Shown: one piece after another, positions 8,587 to 19,360 of the stretch | How the letters are laid out: each line of letters begins with the position of its first letter | Numbering within the stretch: position 1 is the first letter of the stretch | Source: Gymnopus androsaceus JB14 | Taxonomy: Eukaryota; Basidiomycota; Agaricomycetes; Agaricales; Omphalotaceae | Length of the DNA: 27,580 nt | Assembly (NCBI GenBank): GCA_009733575.1 | Contig: ML769986.1 | Span: 1-27,580 of the forward strand | Direction of reading: 5' to 3' | The notes under the pieces: generated by a model | What the model saw: only the letters and a program-made list of their open reading frames with translations | Databases searched by the model: none | Told to the model about the DNA's origin: nothing | Position numbers and translations under genes: made by a program

Positions 8587-10365
8587 TTACATCTCCGTAT
8601 CTGTCCCTACATCTGCATCGATTTCATTGTCAGACGCCGCATCAGGATCGTCCTGGAATGGATCGCTGGTGGTAGTGGTCACTTGAGGAAGCTTGTCGCC
8701 GAAAACCTGACTGGGCCCACAAGTCAGAGGAATGAGTATAGCATTTGAAAGTTAACGTACACATCCCACCACTGGAACAGTTCATCTGCTCCACTTCTTG
8801 GACTTTTCCGTTCCTTTCTTGATGGATTCGAGAATGAAGTAGTAGAACTGTTCGAAGTTGAAGAGACCATCAAATTTCGCGTACTGCTGAAGATTTGAAA
8901 GAGAGAACCGGAGCTGTGTGCAGTACTCTCAGTCGGAAAGACATATCTGCTCATAAATAGATACATGCCTGTACAGCGGCATAGGCAATCATTTCCGGAG
9001 AGACCTTTGTAAGGCCAAGGATCTTTCGTGTTGCCACCTTTGGTCTTGATATTCTGTTGTCCTAAGGCAGAGGTAGGCAATGTGAATATGGTACGAAGGG
9101 TCTGGAAAAAGGTAAGTAACAAGATTCGAGTTAGAAAAACTACGCACATATAACAGCAGTTTGCCACGTAAATAGCCTTTCCACTTGTTACTTGCACGAA
9201 AAGCATCGAGATCATGCAGTAGAGCGGGCCAGTCATCGGCAAGAAGTTGGATTTGATGATTCTTGAGTTCGGAAAGGAGCCTGTAAGGTATTAGCAAGCT
9301 AATCCGCAAAAGACAGCAAGAACATACTGTATACAAGCGGTCGAGGAGCCACTAAAGCCTCTTTCATTCTACTGTGAGGGCATAGAAGCAGAGCCACGAT
9401 CTTATTCTCGACGCCACGCACACTTTTGTCAATAGTCGCAGTAGGTAAAGGATACGAGCCTTCAACTGTTTTGACTTTGACGCTTCCGGGCCAGACATGT
9501 GGAAGCCATGCAACGACAGCACCTTTAATAGTATTACTGTCGGTTCGCCGCTTTGCATCTTTTTCCTTCGACATCTGTATGTAGCATTTTCAATAAAGAT
9601 TTCATAAGTGGGAAGATGACGCACCAAGCTCAAGCATGCGTTTAAAGTGTCTGATTCATCGAACTCAAGGGTTTCAAGAAGACGGGAATGTAGCTTGGGA
9701 CAGCGTGTTGTGAATTTGGAATAATCCCCTAGTTTACGCATAATCTGAGTTTGTGCACTATGAAATATAGATTAGAAGTGATAATAGTGATAATAAGGTA
9801 CATATATGCGCACCTTTGTTCAGCTTCTTCGTCGATATCATCGTCAAGATCATCAACATTGTCACTATCCACATCTTCGGGCTCTTGAGGATCCTCCGGA
9901 AGATCATCGATACTGATACCAAGCTCAGCAGCTTCTGCTTCTCTTTCAGCTAATCGTCGCTCTTGGTTCTCTTGGCTATTGCAGCTTTGCAGTCCCTCTT
10001 GAGACCCAGGCGCATCATAGAAGGAAGGTTGGTAACGCAGCTAATTGCTTCAACAGAAGTAGTTGGCGGATTTCTGGTAGGGTTTTAGGACATCATATCT
10101 AAAGAACAATTAATGAAGGCCATTTGTGTTGAATTTCTGAAAGAACATACGACTTGGACTTGCTATCCCATTCATGAACAGCTTTACTGGCAAAAACATC
10201 GTATTTACGTTTTCGAGAGACTTGGGCATCATTTGGCTGAGGAAACTCAGGTTCATTCTCATCTGATGTTGGAGATAGTTCTCGGATTGGAGCTAGGACT
10301 CTTTGCTGTGCCGGAACAGTTCGTAGTGTCTGAGATGTGCCACGAGTAGAAGGAATATTGTTCAT
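8587..10365 (-). CDS. Uncharacterised Agaricomycete-family protein (AYAAVQ...WW..QVFG C-terminus), 8 exons, one frameshift
   Basis: Exons: 10151..10365, 9814..10098, 9625..9757, 9328..9574, 9148..9280, 8969..9061, 8761..8913 and 8587..8710; introns are 47-86 nt. The N-terminus is a low-complexity tail; a very acidic tract (SIDDLPEDPQEPEDVDSD then DDLDDDIDEEAEQ) follows at about 145-180; the central part contains a conserved-looking WLPHVWPGSVKVK and KWKGYLRGKLLLY. Near the C-terminus KVSPEMIAYAAVQ, FNFEQFYYFILESIKKG and ELFQWWDVQVFGD follow the layout of a large, unnamed protein family I recall from mushroom-forming fungi. The frame slips by one base at about 8785-8790, between KSKKW and ADELFQWW; taken literally the product stops at a TGA near 8782 and loses the last 55 or so residues. 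Either the gene is decaying, or this is a sequence error. Intron 6 (8914..8968) is GC-AG. The function is unknown; nuclear is a guess from the charged tracts. Confidence 0.65.
8914..8968 (-). other. Second GC-AG intron
   Basis: Donor GCATGT after GTACAG and acceptor CACACAG. Splicing joins IAYAAVQ to LRFSLSNLQQY, matching the expected run of the family. A GT donor four bases further on (GTATCT) leads to a frame that does not fit. Confidence 0.5.
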
Positions 10366-10738
10366 GGCCCCAAGAGGAGGTCTATAGTGTTGGTTTAGAG
10401 GTCGTAGGAGGATTTTGACGCGTCGACATAGTGGTCTGGGAGAGAGTTTGGTGCGGTCCGTCTAACTCCGCTGAATCCGAAAATAATTTATGACACTGAC
10501 ATAACGGTCACATGCAGTTTCTAATTTCAGTACTCAGTACTCAGTGTTCAAGACTTCGAAAGAAAAAATCAAACTAGCCATTTTTTACTCAGTAAATTTA
10601 GCTGTAATACTTGAAGTAATTCTTCTATTTGTTGCTCATTTGCAAGTTGCTTCTTCGTGGGAGCCTGGAGTGATCTCGCAGCTTGTTCACATTTTTTCAC
10701 CATCCGAGCCCTCTATTTTACTTTTTCTTACTACTATT
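10366..10738. promoter_or_regulatory. Gap between divergent gene and transposase relic
   Basis: This interval separates the minus-strand start at 10365 from the plus-strand transposase start at 10739, so it should hold the 8587..10365 promoter and the left end of the element. AGTACTC-type repeats lie near 10530. I could not place terminal inverted repeats. Confidence 0.3.
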
Positions 10739-13046
10739 ATGCCGAACTGCCAGCATTGCTCTAAAAATTATCCCGATGCGAATAGCTCACAGCAGGCATG
10801 AATCTCGGTGTCCAACCAAAAGAAAGCGTGAAGATGCTGAAATAGACTCTATCTTCAGCAACAAACATGCGCGCACAGTAAGTACTGACATCTTACTTGT
10901 CATTAATAAAGCGCTCAACTGTTATCATAGTCTCCATCCATTTCCACCAGCAAAAATTTTCCTCGCAAAACTGCACCAGCAAATCGACTATTATCTCATT
11001 ATAATAGTTCAATTGTCTGCTTTACCTGCTCAAATTCTGCCAAGACCACGATGCTCCTTCAATGGGGCAGCTCTAAATCCAAATTCTCAGCTCCAAGGGA
11101 GTGTAGGTAGCTCATCATCTGTGCCCGATGCCCTACCAAACTCTCCTGGACTGTCCATTAACTGCTGGTGATGTTACCTCTCGAGATATTTCACCAGCAA
11201 CTGCTCTCTCTCCTCCGGGAAATCCTCCACCAGCACCTGCTCTCTCTCCATCTCCTTCATCTCCAGTAAATACTTCTCCCGAACCTGCCAATGATGAAAC
11301 ATCATCTCGAAAAATTTTCAAAACCGAGTCGGATGAACTTGGTCTTTTCAAGATATACAGGTTCAGCATGCCTTCCCGGGATCCTACCCAAGACGCATCA
11401 CTCAATACATTTGTTGAAGCACCCACATTCAACTCGGAAGGACGTCAAGATGGGATCCGCCAAGTTGGCGATCTCCTTCCGCCCAATCCTGTAGTCTGTT
11501 CAACGACTCAGGGTCAATCGAATATGTCTAGTACTGACTTGGATCAGTATGGCCCATTCGAAAATGCCTCCACATTCCTTGTAACTGACTGGGCCTACCG
11601 TCATGATACCACAAGTGTTGCAGCCATGGATGATCTTGTTCACAATGTCATTCTAAACTCGGAGTTTAACATGCAGCATTTGGCATCTTATAGTGGCAAA
11701 CGAGAGGCAGAAAAGATGGACAACTGGAGTCATACACCTAACACCTCATCATCCAGTGCCTCTGGATCCGCTACATCCTCTCCATGTATTCCATTCAGTG
11801 CTACCGCTCCAGATAAATGGTCAGCTGGAACAATCAGCATTCCTATGCCTTGTGTAGATACTGTATCAGCATCGGAGGACTCAGCTCCTCAGCTAGTCAT
11901 TAGCGATGTTTGGCATCGCAAGCTAACAGGAGGTCATCCGATCCGCTTTCCAGGATCCTTCCTTTCTTGAATTTGATATCAAGCCATTCAAGTATTTTTG
12001 GAAACCTTCTGAGGATGAACCAGCTCAGCGTGTCTATGGCGAAACATACTACTCTAATCGTGCGCTGGAGCTTGAAGAGCAATTACATTATGAAACCATC
12101 TGAAGGTCCACTAATCCAAGCTCATCCGGCCCTGAGCATGTTATTGCATGGATTCAGCTGTGGTCTGATTCAACGCATCTTGCAGAGTTTGGAACAGCGT
12201 CTCTCTGGCCTATTTATCTCTATTTCGGCAATTTATCCAAATATACCCAAGGAAAAAGCAAGTCTCATGCTGCCCATCATTTGGCCTACATTCCATCGGT
12301 AAGAATTTATCCTTCCTCGAACCTGAACTTCACGCTAATACCCATGTCTAAAGCTTCCTGATTTGATCAAGGATATCTACAAGGAAGAGTTTGGTACTGA
12401 GCCAACAGATGCTGTAAAACGATTTCTCAAGCGAGATTTGATGTCAGCCATCTAGCGACTTCTACTTGACGATGGACTTATACATGCCTATGTCTACGGA
12501 ATCCTCATTTTATGTGCTGATGGTATTCTTCGTCTAATCTTTCCCCGGTTCTTCTCTTACTCGATGGATTATCCCGAACAGTAAGTACAATATTCAGATG
12601 TTTTGTCATTTCGTATTAACTTACAACATTGCATGTAGAATTCTGCTGGCATGCATAAAATATCTTGCCGACTGTTTATGTCCTCGGTGCACTATTCGTA
12701 CATCCCAGGTTTCGGAGCTAGGGCAGCCACATGATATGCAACGCCGTAAAGATTTGAGAAGAGAGGACAGTGAAGAACACCAATCAAAGATCAACATTGC
12801 CTGAGAGCTGATCTTCAAGAAAGGTGCAGGGCCCGAGAGCGCAGCTGTCAAAAAGATCCTTGGGTCTACATTGCTCACAACCAGCAGAGTAATTTTGATC
12901 ATGCTTTTCACTCCGCAACTGTATTTATAAATTGACAGAATGCATTCTCTGAAAAACTTTTCACCCATGGTCTCGATCCAGTGGCAAGTATTGGGCAATT
13001 ACTAGTAGAAAAAGAAAAATGCACATCAGCAGTACTTGGCTGTTAA
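10739..13046 (+). mobile_element. Plavaka-type (CMC superfamily) transposase relic
   Basis: The start MPNCQHCSKNYP... with HESRC forms a C-x2-C...H-x3-C zinc finger, broken by a frameshift near 10797. After a 73-nt intron (10878..10950) and a Pro/Ser-rich linker come Plavaka hallmarks: GLFKIYRF...DPTQDASLN, DDLVHNVILNSEFNMQHLA, KREAEKMDNW, ASEDSAPQLVI, then, shifted by one base at about 11927, EVIRSAFQDPSFLEFD, FKYFWKPSEDEPAQRVYGE, LWSDSTHLAEFGTASLWPIY, YFGNLSKYTQGK and HAAHHLAYIPS. Intron 12299..12353 precedes LPDLIKDIYKEEFG, DGLIHAYVYGI and FPRFFSYSMDYPE; intron 12581..12638 precedes ILLACIKYLADCLCPRC and, further on, NAFSEKLFTHG. In-frame stops lie at 12101, 12453 and 12802. It ends near 13046 without the C-terminal half, so it is inactive. 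Transposases of this family cut and paste DNA; none can be made from this copy. Confidence 0.88.
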
Positions 13047-13664
13047 CTGTAAATATTATTATTACTCGTATACGGTATACCTTACTCACCTTGCACTAAA
13101 AGTAACAAAAATGTGACATCGCAGATATCAGCCAAAAAATCGATCTCGATATCCTGAAGTCGTGGATCCGCGACGTCTGGACGTCCACGACATCGTTACA
13201 ATATTCTCACCGAGGTTTTTCAAAAAAGAATTACAATTCTTTCAACTTTTTCTTGGCAAGAAAATGATAGAAAGATTGGAAAAAAATATTGAGTTTCCTT
13301 CAGATAACTTCGGCGACCTTTTACTGAGATTTTTAAAAATATCATTCATTTAACTTGAGGCAGTAAAATGAAAATGAATAATAAACATCATTAGCTTAAC
13401 CTGTGGCAGGTTAGTTTCAGAATCATTCCAATAAACGGCTGGATGAAAAGGAAGAAAGATTTAATCTTTCTTTCTGTTTTCTGCGGCGCTCAAAAATGAA
13501 AGAAATTGTGCAGGTTTTTAAAAAAGCCTCAGCATTTTTTCACCTTAATCGGGTGGCGAATATGTTGTGGAATTACTTTATAACTACATCATATTTTCAG
13601 TATATTTTTGGTCCGGTTATGGTCTCATCCCCGCAGTGTGAAGACCTTCTCCAATTCGAAACGG
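13047..13664. other. AT-rich stretch of uncertain origin
   Basis: Base composition shifts toward A/T compared with flanking DNA. Two short plus-strand frames occur: 13162..13353 (non-ATG start) and one from the ATG at 13496 (MKEIVQVFKKASAFFHLN), which runs to 13726. A hairpin AGAAAGAT/ATCTTTCT lies near 13460, and a CGTGGA..TCCACG dyad near 13165-13195. No intron-like structure was seen. The codon use and spacing look unlike the neighbouring fungal exons, but I cannot name a source. Confidence 0.3.
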
Positions 13665-14125
13665 CTAGAATAATACCAATAGAGAAGAATATTGGATGTC
13701 CTCAGCTTTCTTTTGCATACAGTTGAGAGCGATCTTTGGCAAATAGATTGTCCCCGGAGTATGCAGCCACCCGAATAGCGCAATGCCTCTGGATGCGGAA
13801 GTGGTTGAAGAGCCAGTATCCATCAAATATTCACTAGAATTTCGACTAGAGTTGATAAATATGGGTACAAATGCTGGTCGAATACCAATAAAGCCACCCC
13901 TGTGCATCGTTTCTTCAAGTCAAAAGCCGCAATAAACAGTCAAAGAAAGAATAGAACTCACCTCATAACTACTCTGAATCTACCAAATCCATAAGCTTTT
14001 TCTAGGCTAGAGCGCAGTGCAAAGCGACTTTAGGTGATGGAGCTATTCAGAACCAATTCCCGCCACCATTTCGAAGGTATAAACTCGAAGCGGTAGTTGA
14101 GTAATTTGTTGTAGTTAACTAGTAT
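13665..14125 (-). pseudogene. Degenerate ORF, uncharacterised
   Basis: Minus-strand coding-like segments read NKLLNYRFEFIPSKWW and RELVLNSSIT, then a TAA, then in the same frame SRFALRSSLEKAYGFGRFRV, a GTGAGT donor (about 13961), an acceptor CACAG, and GGFIGIRPAFVPIFI to the stop at 13665. The in-frame TAA at about 14030 and lack of a start suggest a decayed gene fragment. No family recognised. Confidence 0.35.
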
Positions 14126-14589
14126 CCTTGCCCTATTATATGTAGGGCTATTATTGATATCTTGATATGTACGCGTTAAATTAGCTGCCGACAGATCGCA
14201 AAAGCAAGCAGAACTTCACCGAAGCAATTATTGAGAAGAGAGTGCCGCCAGCGCTCAATCTCAAGCACCTACTCCGATCCATCATGATCTCTGCATGCAC
14301 TTTGCATTTTTAGCTTCTTCTGGGGGAAGTGGCTGGAAGAGGACGGCTTGACGGGGATTACTCAGGCTAGGGGTTTTGGCAAAGGGAATGGCTACGACAG
14401 CCATAAATATTCCTGCTTAATTCTGCTGTGTGAACACAAGCAATTATTCAAATACAAGAGGCGTTACCGATTATTGGTTTTGTTTTCGGACGTTCCTTGT
14501 TCTAACTTTCTTTCTGGTGAGCAATTGTTCAGATACTTGAGAGAAATCAGTTACCGTTGAACCAAAATCTGTCAGGAAATGTCCTCAAT
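14126..14589. other. No confident gene
   Basis: Only short chance ORFs (for example 14348..14560, plus strand) are present. Part of this interval may hold the lost 5' end of the pseudogene that becomes recognisable after 14590. Confidence 0.3.
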
Positions 14590-17243
14590 TCCATATCTTC
14601 AGTCTTATAGAGTACTGGCGCGCGGCCAATACCTAATGAATATAATGTAAACTCTCAGCAGTGCCAAGCAGGTGTCTGGCCGCGAGATCCTATGTTTAAT
14701 TGGAGTCAAACTACAATTCCAGAGGTTCCGCAATCTAATTGGGCTCCTGGTGCAGGATGGAATCACGGCCAGCAACAACAATAGCGACAACATTTTAACC
14801 CATTCAAACGCGTTACCGTTCCTCCCAGTGCCTCATATCTCTCGCTGAAACTGGTTGACGATCCTCTGGGTTTGACCGACATGATTCCTAAGTGGCGCAG
14901 TTTTGTTCTTTCGTTCATATTTTTATGCTAATTTCATGACATTGCAAGGAAGAACTCTACTGATCTGGAGTCAATGCTGGGCCACCGGAAATACCGTGGA
15001 TTTGGAATCCGAGAACACTGGGCGATGCCAACACTCCAAGACAGTCCTCTGAACCACCTCTGAACCAATCTCAATCGTCACACTCCTTCTCGACATACAC
15101 CTAAACCGCCACTGGAGACTCAGGGACGCAAACCTGTTCCTCTTACAAGACCAAGGGGGTACCAGGTCTTTGGTCGGGTACGCGCTGCTTCCCAGCCTCC
15201 CCCGAGTCGTGGAAGAACAGCAGATCCATCTGGTAGCGGTTCTACAACTGCAGTTGTTATTGCCCCAACGCCAATACGGCCTTTACAGACAACGTTTTCC
15301 ACTCGAATCATCCGAACGCCCGACCACTACAGCAATGCTGGCAGTAACAAGCATGAAACGGGTAGCGTTGCTCGCTTTACACGCAGTTCTCCCATGCCAC
15401 CTATGGCGTCTGGTATGAATAAGACAAGCAGCGGCATTCGCGAAACGTTCGACTTGGTCTTCCTCTATCTATCACAGCTATACTGTCCCTGTATCCAGCT
15501 TGTCCAGTCACCAATCTACTTCGGGATTGGGATCGCAGTCCATTGAAGATGTATCGGTGTTCTTAGACGAGCCTGGGACCTTGCTGAGCCCATAGGTCTT
15601 GAATACGCCTTTGCCGAGCTCTTCGAGGCCTTTGGGATGACATACTGAACCGGCATTGTCCTTGATCGCCCACTCACCATCGCTCTCATCATCAACATCG
15701 AAGACGTACCTCCTCTAGGCACAGATCACAATACCACCTCGTCCAGATTAGTTCGAAGAAACCCCGGGATTGGAACTCAGAAAGATAGCAGTTCAAGTTT
15801 TATTTCTCTGAGGAGCAATAAAATGTCTGCTTCTGCAGCGGCAGCGTCCCAATCCCGCACAACACCTCCAGACCATGCCAACGACATTATAGGCAATCGA
15901 AGACTAAAACCTCTCCCTACCCCACCGAGCGTATTCGATACATACACGCCCTATCCAAGGACAAATGCATACTCTCTGCCAAACACTATAGGGACTACTC
16001 CCTCCAGAGGCATGGGATCATTGTCGACCAGGTATACAGCACTGGTTTCCTCAGAAAGACACAGCAGCTCAATGAAAAGCTATATTTATATGCCTGCTTC
16101 GACAGTCTCCTCGTCAGACACATTCCTACCTTCGAAGGTCAGGCATAACGAGCGCTAGTGCCAGCGCATCGACATCAATGTCTATTACGCAAGCCTCCTA
16201 TTCTTGTTCCCAGACCCGAGTGATAGGAGAACGCGCCCAATCTCGTGCTACTGCACCGTTGGAAGGTTCTGGCTCCCAATCCTATGCGCAGTCTTACTCC
16301 CGTACACTTTCTCGTTCTCGCGAACCCTCCCGCTCTCTCGAGTCAGCGGTTGCCCGTCTGCGGCACTCGGAAGACCCATACCTGCCAGATGGGACTGCTT
16401 CCTCTGGACAAATATTCAAAGATCATGTTCGAGTGGACCTCCCGTCCACATATGTCACTTGTGATGATAGTAGTCGGGATTATGGGAGGTATCATGGTGC
16501 AATGTATAAGGTTGAACGTCCGAATACTTCTGGGGATGAAAGTTGAAGTAGACCCACGTCCACTGCTCCGGCCTTGGTGTATTTCCCGCTCCCAGCTCCG
16601 CCAGCGAGTTTTTGGGAGCAGAGATGGCAAGAAGCGAGGAGGGAACCTGAAAAGTTTATTAGGGAACGGGACGCAAGGGAATTGCAGCAGCAGCAAGAAC
16701 AATAACAACAACAACCGCCAATGCACCGACAGACTTCCTAACATCATCATCATACCAAACTCCCTAACCTTCACCATATACCAAAAACACTAGTAATTCA
16801 TCTCCGTCCACTCACTTGCGGTCCATATCACGCCACTCCTCTCCTTACCCCTCACTAAACAACCTTCCCCAACCATCTGTTTTATCCATGCGGCCTTCTC
16901 CGATATCCATAGCCAATGAACATCCGCTCACTGAATATTCTCATGCGTCTCATGCCTCTTGTTCTTCAAATGCAGGAGGGCGAGGGTCAACAGACAACAG
17001 TCATTGGACTCAGCGTGTTCCTGCAAGGCTTTGGAATGTGCGTGGAGACCGCCTTACTAAAACAGGCTAACTTACATCGTGTACGCTCACGCTCCAGCAA
17101 ACAAAGCGAATCCCCCGAAAGGGTTCCAGGATGAGCGAGGAATGTTTGATAAAAGGAGGGATCCGGAGTCGCCTGAAACTTTATCGATGAATGGAAGACC
17201 CCGTCGGAGCGGTTTACTTTTCGAACAACGAGCAAAGAGCTGA
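14590..17243 (+). pseudogene. Ser/Pro/Gln-rich protein gene, decayed
   Basis: Coding-like pieces run in one direction but change frame and carry stops. In order: PIPNEYNVNSQQ and NWAPGAGWNHGQQQQ, a TAG at about 14782, then FNPFKRVTVPPSASYLSLKL and VDDPLGLTDMIPKWR; RHTPKPPLETQGRKPVPLTR to MASGMNKTSSGIRET (15080-15445); a shifted frame STWSSSIYHSYTVPVSSLSS to DEPGTLLSP ending in TAG; ISLRSNKMSASAAAASQSRT; SYSRTLSRSREPSRSLESAV; FWEQRWQEARREPEKFIRER, REL and a Gln run with a TAA inside it (about 16702); and a tail FQDERGMFDKRRDPESPETL to RSGLLFEQRAKS with TGA at 17241. The parent was a long, probably disordered protein of unknown role. Several stops fall in Gln runs, which fits C-to-T change. Confidence 0.55.
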
Positions 17244-17794
17244 CTGTCATGCAATTTATCACATAAGGTGGGCACAGACACTGAGATCATTGGTTTTTTT
17301 TTTCGGGTTATCATGTCTTTTTACGACTGAACTATCCTGTTGATGTTTTTTTTTCATTGATCCAAGCATCATCATCGCTATTCATACTCGATTCATACGC
17401 GTACCAATTCCAAAGAATTTGTACCAATGTACGGATGTAAGTATAATATTCTTACCAATAGCCAAATGTATTATTACAACCCAATCATTCAGCCATGGTT
17501 GACCGGTAGAGAATGATCTTGTAATTACCCTAAGTAGAAGCAGAACAAACTTGTATGTGGATAATTATAACTGTCATGATTAAGCTGTCATAATTATAAG
17601 TTCTATGCTGGCAGTGGTCACTGCCAGCTTGAACTCTTCTCAATCCGAAACCCATCTCGCATTTTTAGTCTTCCTTTGGAGATTGGTGACTCTGAGCCTC
17701 GGAGTCTGAGGTTTCTGCCCGCCACTTATGGCTAACCATCGGGCCCACTCGAAATTTTTGTGAAAAAAATGTATTCGAGATTCGGAAACGAGGA
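17244..17794. other. Intergenic, with palindromes
   Basis: No gene. A 10-bp inverted repeat GCTGGCAGTG-GT-CACTGCCAGC lies at 17607..17628. Just before it (about 17560-17602) TAATTATAACTGTCATGATTA and a similar AGCTGTCATAATTATA segment form a further partly palindromic block. A small non-autonomous element is possible. Confidence 0.4.
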
Positions 17795-17801
17795 TATAAA
17801 A
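17795..17801 (+). promoter_or_regulatory. TATA box
   Basis: TATAAAA in the context GATATAAAAGGC, about 125 bp before the ATG at 17922. This is the best core promoter match seen in the window. Confidence 0.5.
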
Positions 17802-17921
17802 GGCATATTTCATCATATATACTTGGTCGGATAGCTCTTGGAACTACTGAGCGAAGGGACTAAGCTAGGCTTAAGCTTTTGGATCTACTATGTTGAAAAG
17901 AAAAAAGATACAAGTATTGCG

Positions 17922-18368
17922 ATGAGCATGCCTGCAAAATGTAGTTCATATGATATCTTCACTGCTCCTCCCATTCCCTTCAAGAATATCGAGATCTACT
18001 CAGTATCGGGAAAAGCAACCAGAATAGTCCAACCTCCGCATTTGGGCATATACCGGCCTCTTGGCTGCCAGCTCATAAACTCCAAGACTAAGCATCTTCT
18101 ACTAGCTAAGAGAACACAGAGATCAACTAGTGGTTGAATGCAATACGTTGAACGACATTGACTTTGCAGTGCCCTGGCGGGTCATTTGACCTGTGTGACA
18201 TTCCTGCGTATGATATGGGGTCGAAAATTGTTTACAATTATCGCCCATCATTAAAACTGCTTCCGGCAATAAAAGTATTGAGGTCTCTATCTGCTTCTTC
18301 CACGGCAGATAGTGTTTTCCAGATGTTTTTATCAAGGAGCTTTCTTGAGAATTGCTCCCAATTGAATT
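17922..18368 (+). CDS. Small uncharacterised gene, probably 2 exons
   Basis: The first frame starts MSMPAKCSSYDIF at 17922 and continues through PPIPFKNIEIYSVSGKATRI to a stop at 18137. A second coding-like frame follows an acceptor TTTGCAG (about 18168) and reads CPGGSFDLCDIPAYDMGSKI to the stop at 18368. I could not match donor phase between them, so the junction is open. A good TATA box lies upstream. No domain is recognised; there is no signal peptide or membrane helix. Confidence 0.35.
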
Positions 18369-18439
18369 AGCTGCATGTCAATGTGTGGGTGGTTCGAGAA
18401 ATGGGTGATTGGTTGATGGACTCTAAAGGGAAGCATTAC

Positions 18440-18611
18440 AAAAATAAAAAGTGATCAGAAAGGGGCCCAGGAAGAGAAGCCTGATGCTGATTTGGCACCG
18501 ACTCAGAATGAGTTACAACCTCGGCCTTTGGTTCACGAAAGTGTAGATACTAAGAGGAGGGCCAAGCGGTTGAAAGATTTTCGAGTTGGACTGGATTTTG
18601 AGAAGAAGTGA
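18440..18611 (+). pseudogene. 3' fragment of an unknown gene
   Basis: One open frame reads KIKSDQKGAQEEKPDADLAP, then TQNELQPRPLVHESVDTKRR, then AKRLKDFRVGLDFEKK and TGA at 18609. It is hydrophilic and lysine/glutamate-rich, and an in-frame stop lies shortly upstream, so it is an isolated last exon or a fragment. It could be the tail of a transposable-element protein, but nothing proves that. Confidence 0.35.
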
Positions 18612-19360
18612 TTGTCGCCAAACAGAATCATTAAGGGAGCTCACCAGTGCATGAAGGAAATCTGATTACATCAGCAAATGGGGGAAAAAACTTGCAAGCT
18701 TTTGGAGCTTGCGGAAGCTTTTCTACTTACAAGTAAATTTTTGATAATAATTGAGGCTCGTTAGCAATAAATTGTACTCGAAAATAATAGATATTGGTAT
18801 AAGAATTAGTTGTCCTCTTTATTGAAAGCAAGTGAATGGTATGTATGAAAGAATAAGCGTTGTGTGCAGAAAAAGATGTGGGTGCGTATGGAAAAATCCC
18901 ACAATTAGCCTTAGTGTATTTATTAGTATATGCCTGTACTGTAAGTAGCTTGGTGTTCATGGAGGGCAGGGGATCTACAGCAGCGACCTCGCGGGTCAGT
19001 TGTAAGCTCGTCCCCACCTCCCATGAATGTCCCGAGGACAAAGATGCTAGTGCCGCATCGGGCTACTCCTCGGCTTAGCCGGCGTTCAGATCTTGGACCA
19101 AGCCGTGTAATATACTTCCTTCCTTCCTTCCTTCCCACACTTGCGGAAAAAACGGGTTGCCTTGCGAGGTTGCGGACTTTCGGGCTTTTTGGGGTTGTGC
19201 AAGCTTGTACAACCGGCCGCAAGTGCCGAAAGTTTTTCCCCCCTTTTCCTGATGTATATGCACTATATATGCGTCGTGAACTGTACAAGAACGACTCTCT
19301 CTTGAGGTACATATGTGGCAAATGCAAAGAAGTGAATATGGTACACAATTAGGATGCATA
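18612..19360. other. Non-coding, microsatellite and inverted segments
   Basis: Overlapping ORFs on both strands look like chance. A (TTCC)5 microsatellite lies at 19116..19135. Around 19137-19245 the segments TTGCGG/CCGCAA, CTTTCGG/CCGAAAG and GTTGT..AAGCTT..ACAAC form a loose inverted repeat centred near 19207. A solo LTR or MITE is possible; no clear ends were found. Confidence 0.3.

Noticed and set aside
9814..10098. In-frame stops in exon 2 of the AYAAVQ-family gene
   Set aside because: They came from a slip in joining sequence lines. Read with exact coordinates the exon is fully open through LPSYDAPGSQEG into the acidic tract.
16178..16793. Overlapping ORFs on three frames as separate genes
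   Set aside because: Only one frame at a time shows Ser/Arg/Pro-rich protein-like composition continuous with neighbours; the others are shadows of the decayed gene.
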